A DNA stretch of 64,000 nt, taken from positions 186,001 through 250,000 of the forward strand of contig WFMF01000254.1 in assembly GCA_011033025.1 (NCBI GenBank), read 5' to 3'. Position 1 is the first letter of the stretch; each line of letters begins with the position of its first letter. Below the pieces are notes generated by a model. It did no database searches and was not told the origin of the DNA. It was given only the letters and a program-made list of their open reading frames with translations. Source of the stretch: Beroe forskalii (Eukaryota; Ctenophora; Nuda; Beroida; Beroidae). A program made the translations under genes and the position numbers. Positions 36,555 to 48,082 of the stretch are shown here, piece by piece.

Positions 36555-37902
36555 TAGGCTTTCCAGTCCGATAATCGAAACCGATAATTATCTCCGATAA
36601 TTCGTCAAAATAAATTATCGGTTTATCTAGATAAAAATTATTTTATCTAGATAAAAATAACAAAATAGCTGGCGTTGAAAAGTGCTTGTAAAATTGGACT
36701 GGTTTCAACTTTCACCAGTCTGAAGGATCACTGCCATCAGTCAAGCATGTCACTGGCACCTTTCTGACCAATCACCAACACCAGTCTGACATACCACAGA
36801 CACCTATTTGATGTATAGTTGAAACTATCCTGATGTATCACTGACACTAGTTTAATGGATAACTGATACCGACACAAATCTGGCACCAGTGACACTATTC
36901 TGTCGTGTCACAGACACACATCAGATATTAAACATTGGCCAGACGTATTACAGACACTAACAATCTGCTATAGATGACTAAAACCAGTCTGCAGTATCAC
37001 TGACACCAGTCTGCCCTATCACCGACACCAGTCTGCCGTTTCACTGACACCAGTCTGCCGTATCACTGACACCAGTCTGCCGTATCACTGACATCCGTCT
37101 GCCGTATCACTGACACCAGTCTGCCGTATCACTGACATCAGTCTGCGGTATCACTGACACCAGTCTGCTGTATTACTGACACCTGTCTGCCGTATCACTG
37201 ACACCAGTGTGCCGTATCACTGACACCAGTCTGCCTTATCACTGACATCAGTCTGCCGTATCACTGACACCAGTCTGCCGTATCAATGACACCAGTCTGG
37301 CAGTGTGACTTATCACTGACACCAGCCTGCCGTATCACGGACACCAGTCTGCCGTATCACTGACACCTGTCTGCCGTATCACTGACACCAGTCTCCCGTA
37401 TCAATGACACCTGTCTGCCGTATCACTGACACCAGTCTGACTTATCACTGACACCAGTCTGCCGTATCACTGACACCAATCTGATGCATGATTGATACCT
37501 TTCGGGCGCATCTCTGACCTAGTCTGCTGTATAGTATTCCTAAAACCGTTCTGACGGATAAATTAGTAAATTGCATCACTCTAACACTGACAAATCAATG
37601 ATATCAACCTGAATGAACTCTGATACCAATCGGAATCACCACTATTACGTATCATTGGCAATTTTTGGACATAGTGTTATCAATAACAACAGACTCACTT
37701 TTCACTAACGCCAGTCGGGTGTATCAACAATCACCATGATATCAGACTGACGTATATTTAGCGAAAGTAACCAGATTGACAGTGGCAAAAAAGTTTCTAA
37801 AAACTGATAGATTTTATCTAGATAAAAATTTTATCTAGATAAAACCGAAATAATTATCGGTTTATCTAGATAAAAAATTTGTTACCGATAATGGAAAGCT
37901 TA
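36555..37902. mobile_element. hAT-like non-autonomous element with 8-bp target duplication
   Basis: GATGTTTC occurs directly outside both ends (36547-36554 and 37903-37910). The ends are TAGGCTTTCCA and, inverted, TAAGCTTTCCA. Subterminal regions hold several copies of the palindrome TTTATCTAGATAAA and CCGATAAT motifs on both sides. An 8-bp duplication, short imperfect inverted ends and subterminal repeats are the marks of hAT elements. No transposase frame; the middle is a 22-bp minisatellite. Confidence 0.82.
36960..37490. repeat. 22-bp minisatellite inside the hAT-like element
   Basis: About 23 copies of CTGACACCAGTCTGCCGTATCA. The shared phrase CTGACACCA(G/A)T links it to the array at 8640-9050. 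Confidence 0.95.
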
Positions 37903-37910
37903 GATGTTTC

Positions 37911-40900
37911 ACTAAGCGTGGAGCGAGGTAGAGGCAAGAGGACACTAAACCAGGAGGGTGAAGATATCGTTTTCTGAGGCACTATCCCTCAGGATACCTT
38001 ATCGGACATAATTATCACGGACATAATTTTCACAGGCTGAGGTGCTCAGCGTGACAGAAGTGTCCGTGATAATTTTTTCAATAAGGTAGTGCCTACTAAA
38101 CCGAGTGGATTGGATGAATCCCTCGCGCATCCATCGTCCGTTTCGAAGTAGTAAATTTCCTGGCAGTATATTCTTAGATACCGCCAATTTCCTGAGAGAA
38201 ACAGGGCAAGAGTAGCATCTACTCAACTCTTGAAGTAGCGTCCTTTGGAGCTGGTTGATTTCTCACAGAGAACCCGGATATCTCGCCCTCCGGAGACCTC
38301 CCTAACTCAGCAATTAGCAAGATCGATTAACAGGCCTGCCTCTTAGTCGCCAAACACTCCATTTGACCCTGACCCTGTCACCAACACTTTCTAATGTAAT
38401 TTACTGTGGAACCCACCTCCAAAAATAACCCAATATTTTATGAGGATTATATATGTAACGTGAAGCATTGTTCAAATAATTTAACACATCATTAAAAAGA
38501 GTTAGACTGACTGTCTTCGACTTAACAAGGTGTGAAGAAGATCGTTCTCCTAAGTCTTATCGTGACGATCATTACCACAACATAAACTAGACTAACAAAT
38601 CGACCCCTCCAAAAACACACCATTTCTACCCCGCGGGAGGGATGCTATATAACGTCAAAAACACACAAAATCATTATTCGCAGTCTTTGGTTAAACACTG
38701 CGCGCGCAAAACAGTCAATCCGACGTCATCAACTCACTACGTTTATCTATGAAAATGGCGTTATCGCAACAGAGTATTCATTTCGAGCACCTCTAAGCAG
38801 GTTATTTGCCCATCATGGAAGGGGCGATGAAGACAGGCTTAAAGACAAAAAGTACTAGTAAAATTAACGAGGTCATTCCTCTAGAAATTAGGCAACAGTG
38901 GACTGCAACACATTTTGTAAAACATATGCGAGATAAGTAGACACTTCAGATATCGTCATCATCAAAGCTCAGAGTGATGCATTGATGAGGTCTAAAAAAC
39001 CGTTTCTAACGCACAGGGTATTAAAGAGGGGTTAACCCGATTAGCTTCGTGAATAAACCAGTAATTAAACGCACGCGTCCATGGGAACATCTCGCTTTTT
39101 GGGGGTTATGAGAAACATTTTATAGAGGGAAATCTCATTTATGGAAAAACTCTTTTAGATTAATCAGAATTAAATGATAAGAAGAAGCGGTGATTCTTGA
39201 CCGTTATTAAAAAACAAATGAATATTGAAAGCGGGTAGACATAGATTTACAATGAACAATCCAAAGTGGATTAAAATGAACGCTGCCAAATATGAAACTT
39301 CAAAATATCAATAAACGAACACTTGAAAATGGACGTAGACTGCATTATCACAGAAGCGAGGTCTAAGCTGGCGTACATTATGGAAATGATCTGTTCTTCA
39401 TTTGGACAGATATCAAGGACGCTGGCTGTGTCACATTATGTGGGGGTGAATGACGAACAGTGAGAGATATTCAAGTAGCAGGGTAGCACTTGCCACCCTT
39501 CAAATTCCTTCTCCCGTCTGCGTGCCATTCTAGGTAGACACTCTGTCGTCAGAGATTTAGAAGTTTGCACTGTGATCATGACGTCATCTCCCCTGCAGCC
39601 TCCAATCGATCACCGGCCACATTATATATTCTTTCTGGAAAATCTGCCGAGCAGACCCAACAAACAATTCAATTAATCTAATGGAACAGCTACAATGGAT
39701 TAGTTAATGGAATATACCCACGTCCTACAGTAATAGATTGGGTGTTATTATGGTGTGGAAGCACGCAGTATGACGCCAAATGCTAAAGCTTAGAGGAAGA
39801 ATAAATAAAGTGAAGGAAATGAACCATGCGAACAAAGATTCAGACTTCAGAGTCATATGACAAAGTTAGTCATCTGACATCACACGACAATTTGACATCA
39901 CTGGAAATTTGGCATCATTACATCAGTGATGACTCGAATATGTGGATTGACATCACAGACGATAAGAGTTGAAATCATCGGAGGGGAACTATAATTGGAA
40001 CTGTAATCAGAACAACATTCTAGCCAGGTGGCTGGGGAGACGTCTATTAAATCCAGCGTACTTTTCACTGCCAGTTTATGGCATTTTGAGGCAGGAAAAA
40101 TCCAAAGAAATCACATTTGCACACTTCAACTAAATGGAAACTAGCACTATTTTTACTGCAATACTGCAATCTATTTCCATGAAATTCAAGAAACGGAGTA
40201 AAAACACATAATCGAGATTAGGAGCACACGCGTATGCCGTATAGGTATAATGTAGTTGATAAGAGTGATTGTGCACTACGAAATCCTGCTCGGGTAGAGG
40301 GAGAAAGAGAGAGGGTGTCACGCCGAACACAGGGGTATCAGGTGTTATTCTGTCTGGTTACCCTGTCTACACACCTAATAGGATCCTCCGGCCCTCCCAA
40401 TAATGGGTTCCCAGACAATTTCAGGGCTCGGAAAGAAGGCAGGGCGCTGCAACTATCATCATATGGGTAGGAAGGGGGTGAGCCAACCCTTCATGTGTGT
40501 ATGTATTTGAAAGAGTGTAGGTATGTGTATTTAAATCCAATCACAAATGTTACAAATAATTCCCTGGATTATGTTTCATGACAGAACAATGTAATGTTCC
40601 CTGTCGTATACCAATCAGATACAGATGAAATAGTGGAGCGATGGATACGTCGAGCCATGGACATCTCGGAGCACAATGGAACAAGTGATGAAAATATGAA
40701 AATTCGGTGACAAAAGAAGATGTGCGGTCAAAGTTGAAAGATACGTCAATTTGAAGAACATTCTATATGGACCAGGTGTTTTAAAGGGCAATTAATCAAA
40801 CAAAAAATGAGAAGTTATTATAATTTTGATTATTATATTCCAGGTGAGTCGTATGACAGCCTGACTCTGCATATTATAATATCACATATGTTTCTAAGTA

Positions 40901-42263
40901 GTTTCTGAGTAGGTACGTGCCTCCAAGTAGGCAAGGCCCCATTCAGACGCTAAAATATTAGAGGTTGCAGCTGCAACAAACAAAAGCCCAAGAAACTTCC
41001 TCCCGAATTTTCGAAATGAAATTCTATTTGAACGCTGGATTAAATGATCGAGACGTCGAATTGATGTTTAAAAACAAACAATGGCGATGATTATTTATCA
41101 TGGTACAGATTTAATATTTCGAAGAGAAAAACAGTTTAATAAAACACAAAGATATATTTGAAAAGTTTCTGAAAACAATTATCGCGTTTATTAAGATTTT
41201 AGAATTTCAAATTTCTTATTAAATGTCGAAAGTTGGGTATGAAGAGAGAGGTAACAAATTAAATGAGGTGTTTATGATAACAAGTAACCACGGAAACATT
41301 GAACCACGAGCTAAGACGATTACACGTGTTACAGTTGACAATGAATTGATAAGGGGGTGTGAAAGGCTGAACGGCGTCAAGCCAATAAACTGAATTTAGT
41401 CCCATGTCATTGTGGCGTACCGCGCGAGACTTAATAATACTTGAAAACAAATTGTTAGTTCCCGAATTTATTAAGGGACTAATTCTAATATTAACACGAA
41501 GTTCGCAGAAGATAAGAAGTGAAAGCAAGGTGGGCTGGATTGAGGGGAACATATAAAAAGGGGCGCGGGGAAGGGCGCGACTGGGGGTTATTAGCTTGTC
41601 TCAATCGCTGAGTGCATCGCAGAATTCCAATAATGATCTCACTCCGCACTATCTGAGAAGCGGAGAGCAGCGCTCGGCAAGCAAACAACATTGACAACCC
41701 CAGAGATGAAGTGCACTCAAATAATATGATCAAATAATGACATGCTCCGCTTTAATTGTACAGCTGCCCACGTGCGTGGTCATGTGATGCGCGAGCAAGC
41801 CACCTGCAGAGCCCTCGTCCTGTTGCGGTCCACATTCTAGACTCTGTACTCCACAAAGTGACACACCCACTCAGTCTCAAATACCAGGGGATCAACCTGC
41901 AATTTACCTTGACATGTCACTGAACCGTCTTGTCCGGGTTTGACTGTCTTGACATGACGGAATTCTCATGTCGTACAATGTGAAGTGAAATGTAATCTGT
42001 TTAAAAACTCCGCACCACGATAGTTATTTCAGACTTTTAACGTTCCGTTTAAATTTGTTAAGCATCTGCGTATCTACACTCAAATATAGGCGATGGAATG
42101 CCTGGGATTTGCGAGGCAAGAAAACAATCACTTCACCGCAAGATACACATCTTCATACGAAGTGAAAACAGTCGTGGGCACTTGGGTAAAACTCAGATAT
42201 AATGTAAAAGTAAGAACTACCGTACACTGTGGAAATGCAAAAAACTGCACGTGCATATGTGTT
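37911..42263. other. No gene recognised
   Basis: 4.3 kb without a supported frame. One inverted copy of the 43-bp element lies at 38721-38763. A TATA-like ATATAAAAAGGGGCGCGGGG occurs at about 41550 before a modestly GC-rich stretch, but no gene follows that I can read. A 66-codon frame at 42093-42293 lies just upstream of the CNBD gene and may be part of its 5' region. Confidence 0.5.
38721..38763 (-). repeat. 43-bp dispersed TGACGTCA element, inverted
   Basis: On the minus strand: CCATTTTCATAGATAAACG then TAGTGAGTTGATGACGTCG. The second half matches closely; the first half is diverged. Confidence 0.6.
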
Positions 42264-42277
42264 GATGCCATGGCAAC
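42264..42277 (+). promoter_or_regulatory. RFX X-box in the CNBD gene promoter
   Basis: GATGCCATGGCAAC differs at one position from the palindromic X-box GTTGCCATGGCAAC. It lies 89 bp before the chosen start codon, within the range where X-boxes control cilia genes. Confidence 0.65.
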
Positions 42278-42365
42278 CAGAGCTGATATTTAATGCTGAC
42301 AGTTAAAATTCGTAGTTTTGGATGGTTTACTGTTTTGCCAGCATTTCCAACTCCTCAACACAACC

Positions 42366-43972
42366 ATGGCTCTCTCTTTGATCGATTTGCTGGATTTACC
42401 CATTGGTGAACGGACTGAGGCCAATATAATTCTCAATATTCCTACCTTGAAGAGGAAATGCGATCTGTTTTATCACTTGACTGATAAGGAAGCCTTCCGT
42501 TTGCTCCAGAACTGTGAGCTTATTAGGTCCACGGCAGACATTGCAATTCCAGAGGCAACGGAGAATTTGTGCATTTTATTGAAAGGAAAGGTGTCATTTT
42601 GCCACAAAGCTTACAAAAGTAGCATTAGTCCAACTGAAGAAGAAAAAGAAGGAGAAGAGGACAAAGATGAAAAAGCAGGTGAAAAATCAGATGAAAAAGA
42701 CAAATCAGATGATAAGAAAGACAAAGCGAAAGAAGGAGGAGAAGAAAAGGCAGAGAAAGATCAGGAGATACCCATGACATCAGTGCGTCGACGGACGCTG
42801 GTTTTAGAAATGGTTGATGCTCTACTTGAGCACAGGAAGAGCATGCAAGAAGAGCACAGAAGGAGTATGCAAGAAGAAGCAAGGCGAATGTCTGTCGTCA
42901 ACAAGAAAGCAGCACAGAGTTCCGGCCCTGATGTGGCTCTGGATACAATTGAGGAGGATCTGGAACCTCCCAATATGTTCATGAGCAGGACGGCACTTTA
43001 CGGTAAAACAGTGGTCCAGTACTCGGACGGCTCGTATTTTGGAGGGCCGTGGTGCAACCATGACGTGGAGGCTAGCGCTAAAAACGACACTTTTACTTAC
43101 GTGGCGGATACAAACTCAACGATCATCCTCATACCGCCATCACTCCAGACATCCATAGTGAACTACCACTATCTGAACACGATCAGAGACAAGGAGTCCC
43201 TGCTGCAGTCCCACCACATCAGCAGGCGCCTCCCTAAGGCTCAGCAGTCTGCTCTGCTCCACGAGATGCTGGAGGAGCACTTCGTCCATGGGAACCTGCT
43301 CACTAAGCGCGGAGACACTGCAGATACTGTTTACCTGATCAAGGAGGGCTTCGCTAGACTCTACCTAGACGTTAAGGTGCCCAAAGAGATCCTCCCTGAG
43401 GCAGTCCAACACCTCCCTTCCACTCAGCTCAAACAACGACTCACTACAGTCAAGTTGGAGGTCATGGACGTAGGGCCAGGAGAATTTGTGGGTGGGTTTG
43501 AGCAGCTTATTGGACACAAAACATACCTCTTCAACATTGAGACTACCTGCAAAACAGTGGCGTACAACATGAGGGGAAACCAGTTCCGGGAAATAATGCT
43601 GCGGGAGAATAGCAAGCAGCTCCACCTTTTCAAGGAAGATCTGAAGATGAAATGGAGGATACGACGCGAAATGGCGAACTTCTCCTCTGTCCTGAGACGG
43701 ACAAGATCCTCCGTCGGTTGCTTGGGGAGGAGATCGCAGAGGAGGAGAGCAGTGCGATGGCTGCTCACATTCAGGAAGCAATGAAGAGCGACTCACTGCT
43801 CAGGAGGAAGTCCTCCCTCCCCTACTACATGCACATCAATGTGAGTCCTACTGAGCAGCTAGCTATAACAGAGATACAGTCCATGAGGCCTCCTAATCGC
43901 GGTCCTTTTGCTGACAGAGTGAGGAACAGAATGGCTGAACTTGGCTTCAAGTCAAGGAGAGGCATTAATTAG
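42366..43972 (+). CDS. Cyclic-nucleotide-binding-fold protein (CNBD2-like), intronless, one frameshift
   Basis: I start at 42366 because ACAACCATGGC is a strong Kozak context; an in-frame ATG at 42318 is weaker. Residues ~20-75 begin a first CNB fold (IPTLKRKCDLFYHLTDKEAF, then LLKGKVSF). A Lys/Glu/Asp-rich loop of about 45 residues (~90-135) and a basic helix precede the phosphate-binding region, DGSYFGGPW near residue 220. A second CNB fold spans ~300-425 (TVYLIKEGFARLYLDV, GPGEFVGGFEQLIG). Both cassettes lack the Gly-Glu and Arg of cAMP sites, so nucleotide binding is doubtful. The first frame stops at 43784 in unlikely Arg-rich sequence. The frame one base back is open from before 43652 to 43972 and reads like true coding sequence (KILRRLLGEEIAEEE), implying a lost base near 43660-43700. 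CNBD2 is a sperm and flagellar protein in mammals; that assignment is by resemblance. Confidence 0.8.
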
Positions 43973-44189
43973 ATGAGTCATTGCGTTATTTGAATATTAT
44001 TCACTCCGGTAATGTAATACTTAGGACCTTGTATTCTCTTGTATTTGGTGTCCTCCCTTGTTTGGTCATGAGTTCTAACTTCCTAAGCTTCAAAAGTCAC
44101 CGATTACTATCAATGATATCAGGAAGACAATAATCTTTAAAATTGTAACAATGATTCCAGAGATGACATGATTGATCAATTGACAATGA
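43973..44189. other. 3' flank of the CNBD gene
   Basis: AT-rich; presumably its 3' untranslated region. Confidence 0.4.
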
Positions 44190-44440
44190 TCTTTTTCCGG
44201 ATTCCGGAAGTAAAATGCACGCACAAGATCCGGATTGAAATAGGTCATAGGCGGTAATACAATCCAGCGCCATCTCTGTAAGGTTAAGCTGGAAATAGTC
44301 ACGTGTTACACGCTATCGAATCACAAGGCTGCGCCAAGGCCACGTGGGACGCGCGTGTTGCTAGGTAACGGCAGGTGATCCTCCACGTGACCACGCAGTA
44401 TACTGGTGATTAGCTGACGCGATAACGTCATGATAATACG
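44190..44440. promoter_or_regulatory. Candidate promoter: ETS site, three E-boxes, X-box, CRE-like site
   Basis: Within 250 bp are CCGGAAGT (44204-44211, an ETS/GABP site), CACGTG at 44300, 44341 and 44384, the RFX-like GTTGCTAGGTAAC at 44357-44369, and a CRE-like AACGTCATGATAA near 44425. It is richer in CpG than its flanks. It lies between the CNBD gene and the ETS gene and could be the start region of the latter, which would allow self-regulation through the ETS site. Confidence 0.5.
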
Positions 44441-46490
44441 CTCAAAGACAGTTCCTCATCAACGCAGCAGTATTATATCCTAACATTTTTTCACCTTAAC
44501 TCACGGATTAAGTCTAGCATTTCATTTTAGTAGATACAGTTTTCGCTTTCGTTGTGCAACTCGTACTGGAGATGATCAGTAGTTTAATGAACCGTGCAGA
44601 TAGCGGTGTCCCAAAGGTGGGCAGGTGTAATCTGAGTACAGAGCTATGTGGGGAAGCACGGATTAACCTACCTCTAGAGATCTCATTGCCAGCAGGTATT
44701 GTTTGTTTGTAGTGACTCATTCCAATCATTCAATCTTAGATTAACCACCACATTGACAACCGATTTTCACATAAGAAGTTCGTTTCTTTTGATATCGCAC
44801 TTGTATCATATTGATTTTAATTTTTAGAACAATCAGCTATTTTAACCCTCTCCGACTTGTAGAAACTAAAAAGGGGGCTTATGCCTACGAGCTACTTCAA
44901 GTATAATTTTAGAACTTGGAGGAATTGAAGAAGTTTGACATTTGACAATAGAAATTTACTTCCCTCTTAATATCATTGTGGCTTATGTACGAAATCCAAT
45001 CATCCTAGGACAACAGAGTAAAATATGAAATATCTTTTTCAAGATTTAATCTAAGTTAGTACTTACAACATGTATCAAACAGTAAGAACGCAGATAAGCA
45101 CGAAACGAAAAACGGTATTCTATTGATACTAAATTTCTTTCGAATGCGGGTTTCAATAAATGCGTCTAATCATCATTGAGATCACCATATTATGCAAATG
45201 ACCTACAGAATAGCGGCAAAGAACCTCTCCAATCCGGTGTGAAAGTCGGCAATTCTAACTTTAATCAGGTCTACATAACAATTGAGTCGGAATGTTCCTC
45301 TAAAATCTGCCTAGTCTCCGTCTTAAGTACTTCACTTCATTCCATTTTCCAATACGTACCTCACTCATAGTCACATATTCTGCCTGGGGTTGACGAGGTT
45401 CTGAGGGTGTTTGACTACAGCTCTGTTCTATCATAGCATGGATGACGTTCACTAATTGACTTTGCCCAAGAGAGAAGGGTGACGTTTCCTAATGATAATT
45501 TACTTCGTGCAAGACGTTTCCATTTCCAGATCTTTAGTAGACGTTACGTAATGTGTTGGGGGCCACGGGGTGACCTGGCAAATGTGCGCGGGTCGGAAGA
45601 AACGCATTTAATTAACGGGTCTACTGGAGAATAGTACCGATACTGGAGAATTAATGGAGGGTACTATACGTCAGACTTGTCAGTGACACATGCAATGGTT
45701 TCAGTGTTATTACGGGCACCATTACAATACTTTTAGGGGACTTTCAGGCCTCTAACACAAGAATGAAAGCCCTGCCTTCAACATGTTACCAGTAACGATT
45801 CCTTATCTCCAAGGTGATACCGCAATCTCCATGGCGACAGGACGCAGTGTGTGAAATCTCCATGGGGATTGTCCTTTGCGCCGGGTAAATCTCCAGGTGC
45901 AGATAAGGCAGGCATATTGGTCAGGTGGTATATTCGGTGCTTCGTCTGACGTGTCCTCCAACCACTGATAACAGATAAGAACCCGCCCACATGACACTCA
46001 CCACGCTGGAATATATGGGTTCCGGGTAAGAATTTACTGAAAATACCCCATGCCCGGCAGTTTAAACCGGTATTAGCAGCGCTTGAGTAGACGGGCTATT
46101 TCCGGGAACTCTGATTAGAGGCTCCCTGTTAAAAATAGAAGGTTTTTGTCTGCCCTCCGATAAGTTAAAAATACATTAAAACGAATAAAATAAAGTCCAG
46201 GCATCGAGCCATATATCATATTTGGAACAAAATGCCGTGTTTTTAAAATATTTAATTATTGAAACCAGGACAATAAGACATTGATAAGAAGTGGAAATGC
46301 AATCAAAATTCGAAAATACCTTGACCATAAACATGTATTACCGTATTACCCTCATATAGATTAAAATTACTTGTGATGCCTTATTTTACTAACATTATTG
46401 TCAATGATTAACATTAGAGTGAGCAATCAAGTCACTCTAAAGATATTGCTGTTATTGAGACCGGAAGGTAAAGTTAGCTCTGAATATCGA
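44441..46490. other. No gene recognised
   Basis: May contain 5' exons of the ETS gene that I could not identify. The 64-codon frame at 45176-45370 has no recognisable domain. Confidence 0.4.
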
Positions 46491-46504
46491 CCTTGAGTCC
46501 TAAA

Positions 46505-46818
46505 GGGAAGTAACAGGAAATTTGAAATGAATAGGAAGTTACTTTTTTCGGAATAATACGATACACTTCCTTCAGTAATGAACAGAACAGGGCACAGTAT
46601 CAAATTCCGGATTTAGAAGAAATTGAAAAAAAATGTCTCCAGTATTTTAGTGTACCTGGGAATAGAAATACAGCTAATTTTAAGGAAATGGGAAGTAACA
46701 GAAAAGTTGAAATGAAAAGGAAGTTTCTCATACGGACTGCTACGATACACTTCCTTTAGTAATGGACCGAAAAAGGCAAAGTATCAAATTCTGGATTTAG
46801 TAGAAATTGAAAAAAATA
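46505..46818. repeat. Diverged ~130-bp direct repeat, two copies
   Basis: GGGAAGTAACA at 46505 and 46690 opens two copies. Both contain ACGATACACTTCCTT, AGTATCAAATTC and GAAATTGAAAAAAA. Spacing is 185 bp with clear divergence. Confidence 0.85.
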
Positions 46819-48082
46819 AAAATCGATCTATCAAATTGGTTAACTGAAACATAGCAAGTTGGCCGTGCGGTCGTGTGCTTCACGTTATTATAATTGTAAA
46901 AAACCTGCAAATATATTCACGATACTTATTCTTCAAATCTGCTCGTGTTCAAGCACTTAATATGCTTTTTTAAATTTTATGATATGTTCGATCGACATCT
47001 ATGCAGGCCCTTCAGTGTGCTTGGGAAATGAAAATATTGCAAACGTATTTTGGGCATATCATGCGGATTAGATAGGTTCATATCACATTTTCAGTTAAAC
47101 TTAACCGATTCATAACTACTAACTAGCAGAAAATCTCCTTAGACTTAAGTCTTGCAGAACAAATCATAGAATCATAAGCCTCTGATCGGTAGACATATGA
47201 GGGAAGAAGAGGGGGCAGCTTCAGAGGACGATCACTACCAAAATCTTATGCGACAGAACACATTTAGCTAAAATTAGATGTCATGAAATTATAGATTTAA
47301 AGGAAGTATTGGATTTCTCCGAGCCTTAGCCCAAAAGTTTCGATTTTCAAGGAACTCAACATTTCTCATCACTTATAATAGAAGTTGAGATTATTGCTAT
47401 GGTAATTGGTAACAGGCAAAATTCAAGTTGTTATGGTTAACTGATGTTGCTATGATAATTAAAGTAATATCATCTAGATCACAGCTATCAACTCAATCAT
47501 GTTTTTGCTCCTCAAACACCGTAAAAAGTTGTCTTATTCTTCATATCTGCCCAAATAAGCACATGTTAAACGTACACTCCATCTCGTGACACAGCTCAAC
47601 AGTTATTCTTAGACATCCCCTGGTTATATCAAGAGACATCAGTATTTTAATTCTAGTATTGAGTTTAATCACACGGTGATTGAAATCTCCCTATTCTCGA
47701 TCACATGAAATCCCGGTGATCCCTCACAGACTCCTTGTGACTGTCGCAAGACACTCCAATTCCACCTACTCAAACACGACTTTATTGGGATTATACGCGT
47801 GAAGGTGCCCGGTCTAAATATTATATACGTTTGCTTCAGACACGTCAAAAGTTCCTAAATTGTGCTCTGAGTAAACAGCTTGAGTGGATGGGAACATAGA
47901 TACGAAGCGCACATATTACATGGGACGAGAGCCGGCTAAAAACATATGACTAGCCATACTACTCACTATATAATATATCATAAGCCAGCCAAACGATATT
48001 GTAGTAAATCTGAGAAACATTTGATTTGATGCAGTGATTTGATCATGAAGTTTGAGAAGTACTAAAACAGTTAATTTTTCAG
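46819..48082. other. No exon recognised
   Basis: Probably intron of the ETS gene. It ends in the acceptor TTAATTTTTCAG at 48071-48082. Confidence 0.45.

Noticed and set aside
41545-41580. TATA-like box before GC-rich sequence
   Set aside because: No gene that I can read follows on the plus strand; frames there stop within a few codons.
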